DNA from: Onthophagus taurus
Taxonomy: Eukaryota; Arthropoda; Insecta; Coleoptera; Scarabaeidae
DNA length: 64,000 bases
Assembly (NCBI RefSeq): GCF_036711975.1
Contig: NC_091967.1
Span: 11,036,001-11,100,000 of the forward strand
Reading direction: 5' to 3'
Below are positions 10,490 to 22,400 of the stretch, in pieces; position 1 is the stretch's first letter, and each line of letters starts with the position of its first letter. The notes under the pieces are model-generated. The model did no database searches. It worked only from the letters and a program-made list of their open reading frames with translations, and was not told the DNA's origin. Position numbers and translations under genes: made by a program.

Positions 10490-13400
10490 CTGGTGAGGAA
10501 AATTTTAGTGTAGTCCCATTGCTTTTGTTACGATAAAGCTGGGCAAATAACATTTTTTATTAGGATGCTATTACCAATCAAAATAATTATTTTATTATTT
10601 TTTAAAATTTTCAATCATGGTTTATTATTTTAACATTCAAAAATATCAAATATGCCCTATTTTAATTGAAAAGATACATATTTGCAACCCAGACAGGTTA
10701 AGAGATGATTAACTAAGATAAGCAATGTGTTCTTAATATAGCGATTTAAAATTGAAATTTTTGAAAAACCTAAATCATATAGGCCGTCTTTAAGGTTTCC
10801 AAAAGGGCCATGAAATTTTCTGAACACTACTTTTATGATATTTAGTAATTTTTAGATGCTTCTTGGGATTGCCAACATTAAAAAAAAATCTGGAGTTTAT
10901 CAGTGGTATCCATGATCATCTAGAATTTCCAGAGTATCAGCATAGAGGATAAAGGATATTTTTAAGAATATCGAGAAGGAAAGGATTTTTCTAGATATCC
11001 TGGATTTTCCAAAGGTTTTTGAGATTATGAGATGTCCTGACATAACCAAAGATATCTGTAGGTTGTGTTGGGTTGGGTTCATCAATTTCTAGATGATTTT
11101 CAAGAACTTAAGAGGTTTTTAAATATGGCAAAGGATTTTCAAATATTATACAACAAGACGATCGAAAATACTCAATAATTCGAGATGCATTACTTGAAAC
11201 ACCACGATACCGAAGGTCAAGGTGTTTCATGCATTATGCATTTCTAAGTATTTCCAAATGTGTCTAAGAGAATTCCTAAATATACATACAGATTTTCAGA
11301 AAATGATTAAAGTTTTCAAAAAGTCAGATTGATGTTAAAGATTGTCCATAAGAGATTATCCAGATCCACTTAATTATTGCATGTTTCTCGTTTGCTTCCA
11401 TAACCTTCGCAACTCACCCACAACCTTAATTATTAAGAAAATAAAATTTGCACAAGTCTTTTGAACCCCAGTGTGAGATGCGAAGGTTAAGTATCTAGCC
11501 GGTAGTGATAATAGATTTTAACAGATGACGCTAGTTGAAGGCGAGAAGTTCGCTATGTTAGCTCTTTAACAATTTTATCGAGGTAAGTTAAGTTATTTTC
11601 TGTTTAATAGGGCCGTTAACGTCAATCGATTAGAAAGACCGTCTTTCAAAAAATCGATAATGTAAATTAAATTAGACGGATTAGTAACGTTTTCACGTTC
11701 GAAAATTGTTTAATTTTTGCAATAATTAATGTAAAAGTTTAAAATTCCCCACCCCTGATTCATTGTGACGTTTTAAGTAAGAAGAAAGAAATCACAGACG
11801 TGATTTCTCTCCCGTTTTCTTCTGTTTTCTTCTAGCGCATAAGATTCGTAGCATTGTCTCTCTCTAGGAATTTTATTGATTTTTATACGCTCCAATCATA
11901 CGCTCAAATCTGAGTGACGCGCTACTGAATTCGCGGCCTGTAATTTCTAACTTTATTATTTTTTTTTGGAAAAACTAAGCCTCAGAATCAAAAATTAAAA
12001 AATATGGGGTCAATCAATTTTAAAAAACTTTCGAATGAGCTAATAAAAAAAAAATAGTTAACGGCCCTATTGTATTGTTGCAACTATATTTTTCAATTAT
12101 CCGCCATCTTCAGATTTTTTGTACTTGTCATCACATGTAAAGTGATGTAAAGAGCATGGCAAAGTTAGGCCCACTTTTACCATCCTCCTGATAAACTATC
12201 TAGGAGATGGTTGCCATGTTTGTTTGTAGCAGTTTTAAACGCTCTCATTGGCTAAGAGCTGGACTTATTTATTAGATAAGTTTATCCACAGGTGGTAAAA
12301 GTGGGCCTTAGTGGTAAACTGTCTTAAGGAAGTTGTAATGATAACTAATCTACGAAAATCTCCTTGATGACTTTATACCTAGCATTATGGTTTGGTATAT
12401 ATTCCCTGTTTTACCCTGTTTGGTATTATGCGTTGGAATATCTCAACGCATAATACTCAATCTTAATATTTTCTTCTTTGGGAGTCTCAGATGTTGACTC
12501 CCGATCTCATATAACTGTCCCTAAGTAATTACAATTACCACTCTTCTTTGTTTGTCTTTATCAGGATGCTCCATTTGCCAGTGTTGACGTGGTGAATTTG
12601 CTGCTTGTACCAATGTAATCTCGTCTATGTTCAAATATGCACTGTCTTTGTTCAACTTTTTTAGGAAGCGTGGCAAGGTAGTCTGATTATAGTTATTTCC
12701 AAAAACCTCTATCCACAACTAATTTTTAGGGTCATTTCGATCGGTGAAAAGCAGCGATAAAATTTCTAAAATTCTCTAAAATTTAGGAGACCTTCTATTT
12801 ACCATAGTAGTCTAAAATAAATTCTTTCAATTCGTTTAAATGGTTTTTCTGCCAAATTCCAATTCAAACAATCACAGAACAACTTCTATAGTACCAATGA
12901 TGTGTGTGGTGATTGTAATCTCATTGTAGGTTGAAGTAGCCCTAACATTACATGCACCTAAAATTTTCGATTTGAGCAGTTCTACAACGTATATCGTTTA
13001 CCCAAGATGATTCTTAATGTAGAAGAGCAAATTTCTGACTAAATGTAGTTATGAATGGCAAAAAACTTTAGATGTAAGGCAGAGTTTTATTGAAGATCCC
13101 ACATGCATCGTCACGCAGAACTGCGTGGTTACATAAGTAAGTCATTCTTCAACTTTGCGTGTATTACATAAGAATAGATTTTAACCATACAAAATTCAGC
13201 TAATGCAAGAATTAACTGAAGATGACTTCGATCGTAGATTTAACTTCCGTTTACAAGATATGTTTTATCGACGAAGCAACTGTTACGTTGTTTCGAAGTG
13301 TAAATCAAAATAATCTAAGGTATTGGCATGATGTGAATCCTTACTGGATGCGTGAAACTCATACTCAAGGATCACAAAAGTTAAAAGTATGATTGGGTAT

Positions 13401-16400
13401 AGCAGTATGTAATTAGTTAATTGCACTGACAAACCTGTTTACAGACAATATGAATCAGATATGGTTTCAATAAGACAAGGGGCCATCTCATATTGGCGTA
13501 AATATTGAATGCATTATTATAACTTTAATCAAAGCACATAATCGAATATTATATAAGCCTATTATTACCGAGAATCGCACTTTCTCAAATTTAATATTCC
13601 GTTATCTATCAATGGACTTTTTAAAATATTGTCAATCCCCATTAGCATCATATAAAAAACCGAGAAAGTTGAGTGTTGTCCACTTTCATATTGATGTTAA
13701 TTCTAAAGAGAAAATTTAATGGTAAAAATACTCACTGTCAAAAATAGAATAATTTAAAAACGTTTAAATACATTCCTCCTTTAGGTTTAAAGTCTCAATT
13801 TAATCATTAAGATATATTTTTTGGTTTTGATTGAAAGATGTTAACAATAAACCATTCGTGACTTTTTTAAACTAAATTAAATTCAAATCTACAACATCAA
13901 AATAATTTGATTGGAAATAGCATACCTTTCGATTATTCTTTATTACTTACCTTTTCCCCTTGACTCAAATGGCTCTCCATGGCATTTATATCAGACTTAA
14001 GCTTGAGCATCTGTGATTCCACTCGAGCGTTTTCCCGCTGTAGCTCGGTGATTTCAGCTTCCAAGGTCATGAGATCCTCTCCGCTTCCATTGTTCTCCAT
14101 TCCTAGAAGAAACGAACAGGAAGACGTCGTTAGGGTGTTATTTCACGTTAAAAATAGGTGAGTTTATAAAAGAAATTTATGCTTTCCAATCGCTTTTTGA
14201 TGATTTATTTAAATCTTTGTAAGTGCGAGTGGTTTGGAAGGAACGACGAAACCATCAATACACCACTAAATATCGAATGGCTAAAATGTGCCACTAGATA
14301 TTGACAATGACACGTTTAGAATATTTTTAATTGCCAGGATATTATTTCTTTTATAAGATATTGTTTTTAGTGCAATTTCTTCGTCGTTTCTTCCATTTTA
14401 AGTTGTTGGAGTTTTTTTTTTGAAAAAATATTGTGATTTTAAAATAAAAGAGTAAAAGTGGGTATAGTTACCTCAAAAAAATCGTTATACACGATTTTGT
14501 CAATTTTTGTGATATCTGTTAAATAAACAATATTGGTATCAGATATCTCACAAATTTATACGACAAATAAGTTTAACTTTTCGAAAATAAATTATCTGAC
14601 TTGGGCATACTTTTATTAAAAGTCACAAAACATTGCTTCTTACCTTATCATTATCATAACTTTTTTTCTTTAATTAATATTTGGTGACCTTTAATAGAAA
14701 CAGAAAAAACTTAACTTCTTTTAAAAATTTAATACCCACTTTTTACAATAATATACTAAATATATCATCTAAATAATATATTCTTACCTGTGTATCCTTT
14801 TGAGTAAAACGGCATCTCATCGGAATATTTCGTCTTCTTTACAGTTTGTCCAGCAACAGGACATCCGCTTAATGACCGATGGGTTAGAAAGGACCCATTT
14901 ATATGTCCCGTTCCATCACAACCAGGCGTTGGACAGTTAACTCCTTCAAATTTCATCGCTGTGGCAGCAGCTACGGCAGCTTTATGTTGTTCTACGGTTC
15001 CTCCGCTTTCCAAAACTCTCATTTTGTTACGATTGGCGATGGGACAGCCGGAAGCGCTGCAAGAAAAAATTATAAAAATTCTATAATGGATCGAAGCTAA
15101 TTGAAACCGTTTAAGAAATTAAGACAGCAACCCGGCCTTTTGCAACATAATAAAAAAACATGCTAAAAATAACCGGCGGAAACAAGAAAATTAAGATGAA
15201 TACAAAAAATTATTTGGGGATGTTTTTAGATGAAAAGGATTGGTGAGAAAAGTAAAAGAAAAATAAAACATCTATAAACATTTTATTGGCTGATGTTACC
15301 TTCTGTGCGACAAGAATTTTCCTGTCGCATGTCCACTTCCGTCACAACCCGGTATTGGGCATCTGTTTGCATGAAAAAGTAGAGTACTAATAGTCATTCG
15401 AAGAATCAAATCAATAGAAACTTTTTTATCCATTACAAAAATGACAAACTTCGTGAAGTAAAAAATTAAATTGTTCTTGCAAAATGTATTTTCGTACCTT
15501 AACGGTTCCGAGTCCTGTCCATCCCTTGGTTTGCTCTTGGGTTTGTTCGCTCTGGGACAACCCGACAGACTCCTGTGGGACGAATAGTTTCCGGTCACGT
15601 GTCCCGATCCGTCGCATCCCGGCGTTGGACACTTCAACTCTTGGGAGTGAGCTTGAATTTGCGAACGGTCCGCTCGCGGACATCCCGATAAACTGTAATT
15701 GGATAACCATGTAAGTTAATATTAGTTTAAACATTTTGTTTGCTTAAATAATACAACGCGTTTAAATTATAAAAAAAAGTTGACAAAAAAGAACATTTAT
15801 TTAAGGATCTGACTCAGTCTGCAACCAATTTCTTTAACTGTTTAATTTCATGGACATGGTCTGGTGGCAAAACCCAGTCGTAATTATTTCTTTAGATTTT
15901 TAATTTTCCTAAAATCGTACAACTACATCACGATATAAATTTGATAAAGGGGTTTTAACTCAACAATATGGCCTTTGCCCAGTCTGATGGATTAAAATTT
16001 CAAGATACTTTAAACGTTTGAAAGACACTTTTGTCCATGCAGATTTCAAAGACATAGTCCATATCACCAAGTTTCGTTTTGGTGTTATATTATGAGAGTG
16101 CTTGCCTTCTATGAGTGGCGTAGTTGCCAGACACATGACCCATGCCGTCACAGCTTATGGTTGGGCACTGAATCAGCTCCTTACCGTCCCTGCCTCTAGC
16201 ACAGGGCCGTACTCCACCGAAGTTAGAAGCCCGCCGCGAACTAGACGGAAAACCGACAGTCAGTTAAACGAGTTACATGATAAACAAAAAAGTTTAATCA
16301 AAAAAGAAAATATGAAATAAGTACGAAAGCTTTCACGGCCGGTTTTAATTAAACTAAAACTAGAACTAATAGTAGCACTATCACTAGAACTAGAAACTTT

Positions 16401-19400
16401 CGGGTCTTCAGAAACACTTCGAACTTGTTTCTGAAGAAGGTAACATGGCACCCGAAACGTCAAACACTTTTTCAAAAGACCCGAAAGTTTCTAGTTCTAA
16501 GTCTAGTGATAGTGCTACTATTAGTTCTAGTTTTAGTTTAAGAAAATATGAAGATTTAAATTTGAATTATTCCACAACAAAATCAAATTTAAGTATTATT
16601 ATTGCTATGCAACCAAAAATACAACCAGAACTTGTGTTGACAATTACAACTTTTAATTTTTTTCCCTTTAAATTTAATAAATTTAAAAGCCTCGAAGCAC
16701 TCAATCGTCTAAAGCATTGCATTTTAATAAAAAAATCAAAAAAGAACCAATAAAATTAGTTAATTAATTAATTAATTTCTTTTTTAAAAACTTATTTGAA
16801 CTCACTCGTTTGTATCATCCACGTGTTTGATAAGAATATCGACAACGATCGAAGAAGTTTCGCTAGAGACCGCCATCGATCGAAAGTACTTATTATTTAA
16901 ACTTGGTCAAACGCGATTTTTTCGAGAGAAGTCATTTTTTCACGAGCACATAGCACGCGTTATTATTCGTATTTTGATGACGCGCGATAGCGATTTTTTG
17001 TTGACACATTGTGACTTTTTGTTCGTACAACGAAATTAAGCTCGACCGTGGTAGTAGTACGTTTTGAGCGGTCGGTTACAATTTAACGACGGCGTTTTCC
17101 GTCTCACTAAAAATAGTTTAAATAGCGTTGAATTTATTAAAGGCGTACGCTTATTCTCATCGCGGCACATGCTACGAACCTAACCTACTCTCCTCTACTA
17201 ATGTTTACTAAATTATTTTTAGAATAGTTTTTCTAAAAAGAAACACTCTCTTTAAAAGACATTTTTTTAAGATTAAAAGTAAACTAATACATAATTCTCA
17301 CATATGTTTTTAATAATATTAATATATTGATGAGTTACTTAATTACTTGTAGAAAATATATTTCATTTTCTATAAAGTTGAAAGTTTTTTAAATAAATAG
17401 AATTAATACCTTTCATTTTCGCCCATTTATTTCCTAACAGCTTAACCGTGTGTGAGGTGCGATAGTTAGTCACGTACTATTAAATTGATTGTGTTAGAAT
17501 TTAGTTGCACTGGCTTGCTTGATTGTGGGTTATATCTTATCGTGCCTTATCTACGGTAAATATATACACAAAGAATTCTTGTGGAATTATGTAGTATTGA
17601 GTCATCACTTTTAACGCATAACTATAGTTATTATATAATTATTATTTTATTTGTTAATGATCAATAATTCGTCGTCGTCGTTGTCTACTTAACGGTTTAG
17701 GCCTTGTTGACCTGTACCTTCCTTTTGGTTTATATCGCAGTGCCAACTCTGGTATTATGTTCTAAATAGTTTTCTAGAGCGTTTTAAGATCTTATTAAAT
17801 TCCCAAGTGGGCTGTAGGGAAGGCAGAGTTACATGAGATGCTATTGCAAAATTGTCTAAATATGCGCGGTCTCGATAATATACTCTGTACTATAGCAATA
17901 TTTTTAGATTTACGTAAGGCGTTTGACACAGTGGATCATAAGCAATTGTTGGCTAAGCTTGAGCATTATGGCATAAAAGGTCTTCCACTTCAGCTTTTTT
18001 AATCTTACTTGTAAGATAGAACTCACAGAGTAAAAATAAACTTAGATAGAAAACTATCCTGTGGTGTACCCCAAAGTAACAGTTCTGGACCCACCGTTGT
18101 TCTTAATTTATATTGATGACCTTTTGAAAGTTGGATTAAATTGTAAAATGATATAAACATTCCTCTTGTTTAAAAATCAAACATGGGCAAATCTTTTATC
18201 TTTAGCCAGAGACGATATGAGAGTCTTATTAAATTGGCTTGACTCCAATAAATTGTTCCTAAACCTTGAGAAAACTAGTCTCCATACACGTTGATTTTCA
18301 ACCTACAGTCTCTGATCTTTTGGTACACAACGACTTATGCCAACAAACTGATTGTGATTGTTTTATGATTACTAGAGTTAGGTGGGATCGCGGTGGATCA
18401 GTATTTCAGGTGGGATGTGCATATTGGCAAAATGTGCAAAAAACTAAGATCAATAATGTTCTTGATTAAAAAGCTGTCACCTCATGTGCCGAGCGCATTC
18501 ACGAGGAAATATTACTTTGCAATTGTTGGGGTATAAGATCATACTGAGCTTATAAGAAGCTAGAAAGATCATAAGAGCTACTGTTGATACTCACATCGAT
18601 GCTTTATTGACCAACACACTAGGATGAAGAAAGTTCCGCTTGCGGACGAGATAATACTACATTGATTTAATATTATCCATAGTATGCCTTTAATAGTCAC
18701 GACAGTATGAGGTTCTAAAGCAAAGATGGTTGGAGATGGATGCAGCTATAGCCTTTAAGATCTAACGAAAGGTTTGGGACTTATGTCTTATTCTCTTGTT
18801 TTTCATAGAAAATCGAATAGATTTTGCACTTATCAAATCGACTAGAAACATCTGCAAGGTACTTATTGAAAAAGAAAAATGATGAGTTTGGTGTTTTTCG
18901 AACACATCTTGAAAACGGAAAAGATTGTTGGTGTGAAAATGGTGTCAAAAAAGCTTCGTAATTCCTTTTTAACTATGCACTACAATTTATAGGAACCCAT
19001 TTCCATGTCTAAATTGTATAAGCAGCGGTTATCTTTCCTGACTAATGCTGCTCGGTGTACGTTTATTTTTTGTTAGAAGGAATGGAGTCTGCTATAACCG
19101 CGTTTTTTGTGTTTTTAATCGGACAATTTATGCTAATACGGTTCGCGAGATATCTTTTTTCTTTTGATACTTGGTTATTTGTAAAACTATTAATTGTGGC
19201 GATGAATAAGATATTCAAAAGTGTGGCGTTTTAATAGAAATCAGATAAAACATGACAAAGTTTTGATTTTTTATTTATCGATTTTTGCGCGAATTTAAAT
19301 CGCGTAAAATTGGTAACATAATTAGCTAAGTAATCGTTAAGTATTGCGTGTTTATACTTTTAATGATTCAACAGCAAAAAATAAAGTAGGACAAAAATAA

Positions 19401-22400
19401 TTTGTGGATCTCTCATCGAAAATAAAAATTTATTTATCCATGTTTATTTACAAAGCTATTGACTAACCTTCCATCTTTGCTGGGTTGCTTGTCGTGTTGG
19501 GTCATGGTGTGTTGCGGTGGTGGCATCGAATAGCATGGACCTGGAGAGTAACCCCCAGGAGGCGCTGGATACCCGGTGGTTACAGTACCGGGATACCCTC
19601 CGGCGCAGGAATAGCCGCTAGCAGGATACGATGTGTAAGGATTCGCTGGGTAGTCAGCCGTAACGGTCGTCATACCATACCCCGGATGTGGACTCATGGG
19701 GCCGTATCCTGCAGGGGGCAGCGTAGTTTTCATAAATATTGACTTTTAATTATATCAGTATGTTGGGTTGTTGATATTTCGATTCTGGTGTCATTTAAGA
19801 GAATGACTTGGAAACTCACCTGAAGGGTCACGATAGGCGTCCATATAATGTGAGCCACCGCTTTCCGGTGTTGACTCCCTACTGTAACCAGCGGCTGCAG
19901 CTGCTGCTGCTGCGGCGGCGGCCGCGGCTGCTGAGGCGGCTCCGGGCGCCGCCAGAACAGGACCGGCGGCGGCCGAAAACGCCGTCACCGGGCGCACGCC
20001 ACTGAAATTGACCGGCTCGTTAGCGGCGGAAAAGTCAACGGGTTCGGTTTGCTCCCTGCTCCTGCTCGTCGGGTGGGCGGCGGCGGCGAATCCACGCACC
20101 GGCATCAGCGGCACTGGCTCTCCACTTTGGTATTGGACGCTCGTGTCGCTGCTGCTGCTACGCCACACGGCAAGAAGAGGCGGATAATATTTTTTATGAT
20201 GGATTAGCAATGATTTTTACTCATGGGCACTTGTGGATAAATAAGATTAGCAAGAGCAAGAGCAAACACGTTTGACCGCAATTTTTTAAAATGTCCAATG
20301 AGTTAAATCATTCCCTATTTTGGAGGAACACCATTAACTAATTGCTTTTATAGTACCATTTTTTATTTTGTGATTTATACATCCTGATATTGTTATTTTT
20401 TGAAGCCAGGCTTTTCAGGTAGGATTCAATCAATGCAGATTCGGTGATATCGAAATTGGCTTATGTGTACTATTGATCTCGTCAAACTATTTTGAAATTT
20501 TAATAGCCTCGGTCGACCCCCCCGAAATTATTTACGGGCGGTGTTGTCTCAGGGGTGGGGGCCGGTTCCCTGAATTAAGCATAAGCATGCAGCAATGATC
20601 TCCTCCTACCGGGGGCGGCTCTGAATAATGCATCGTCAGGACCAACCAACCTGTGGGATAGGCGACTAACGCTGAGGTCCAAGGTCTGCCCCTGCGGACT
20701 CGGGACCTGCGGACTGGCGGACAGGTGGGGACTGGCCGCGGCCTGCGGGCTACCCCCGACCCTTTGGCCTCCGTAATGGGGCGAACTGTAGGCCACCTGA
20801 AATATAATAACCGTGTAACTGTTCATTATGATACCGTTAATTATTAACCGGTCTTGGTCGGCTGGTGGTTTTCATTAATATATAACAAGAACTCAATCTA
20901 ATCGTTTTTACTAACCTGTGGACTTGTTGTTGTAACACTAGATGTAGATAAGTCAATAACACTACCACCAGGTGATGTCTGAGGACCCACACCCTTCATA
21001 TGACCTTGTGCGGTTGTTGCACATTTCACTGATAGGTTGATGGCTGAAAACCCCACCGGCAAAGTACCACCCGGAGTTTCATATTGATACATAGGCCTAC
21101 AAAAGTATTAGTTAAACTTATTGAATCATAATAGTTATTTTTACCTTGGATATAATGGACCAGTTGGTTCTTGATCAGGTTCAGTTTTCATAACCCCAAC
21201 TGCAGATGCATTAGCCATGGCCATTTGATGTTGTTGTGCAGCTTCTTGTTGATACCTCTGTTGTTCCTCCAAAGAATATTCGTACATACCTTGAGGAGGT
21301 ACCCTGGGAGGCATGAGACCCTGTTGTAATGATCCACATTGACTTGATGAATCATATCGTTCGAAGGCAGTGGCGGTACCAGGATCATACGGTCTATGAC
21401 TCGCAGCGCTTACTAAGGAAGATTCGTAAGGTCTGCTCATTTCATTTGAATATGTAACTACTGGTCTTGCGATTCCTCCACTCATTGGATCACTCATATC
21501 CGCGTACGTTCTAATGTCAGCTCTTTGATACATTTCTTCAGACATCGGCGATTGATGGTAAGGTGATCTATGAGATAATTGATTTCTACCATCGTCAATT
21601 CCATAAGATTGCTGCGGATGCTGGGCTAAAACTGAATGATGAATTTGGTTTTGTGGTATTCTTGTGTTAATATTTTCGGCGCTAGACATTGAAGATGAAT
21701 TTGAATCTTGATTCATGTAAGAATCGTACGTAGGTCTCATACTGGACGAAGGAGAACGACAAGTATTTGCCTCCGTTTTTGGTATAAGTAATTCGCTTCG
21801 ACCACTTATGCTACAACAACTGGTCGAAGATATTTCAGCTTTTGGAATTTTCATTGGTTCTTTCAGTTGTTGCTTGTAATACGTGTCGTAGTCTGGCTTT
21901 GAATCGCTTTCAGATGAACCGTAACCTACTAAATAAGTGGGTTTAACGTCTTCGTGGGAGGGCATTGGAGTTTGTTTTCCATCGTAACTAGATGAGTATT
22001 CTGATTGACACGATGAAACTATAACGAATAAATGTTATGTTAAACAAGAAATATATTTAAAATTAATTGTAGATGTTCTTATAGTAATGGCTAATTTGCG
22101 GGGTAGATATTGTTTGAGAAAACTCACCAAATACGTGTGGTGATTTAACTCTATGTTGTAAGCTAGCTTGATATTTTTGTTCACGAGCAGCCTGTTTATT
22201 AGCTGCAGCAACTGGACAACCAGAAAGGCTTCTATGGGAGTTTCTATTTGAGCTCACGTGACCTCTGCCATTGCAGCCGGGCGTCGGACATTTCAGGATG
22301 GTCTCATGCATGGCCAGGACTGAGAACGAACGGTTATTGAGTATAGGTGAATGCAAATTGCAAACTGGCGAAATATTTTGTTTTGCTTTTGTCATTCGAA

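Noticed and set aside
16445..16753. 102-codon frame [15 protein letters not shown]...
   Set aside because: Its first half is one arm of the family A foldback repeat, and the rest is AT-rich intron.
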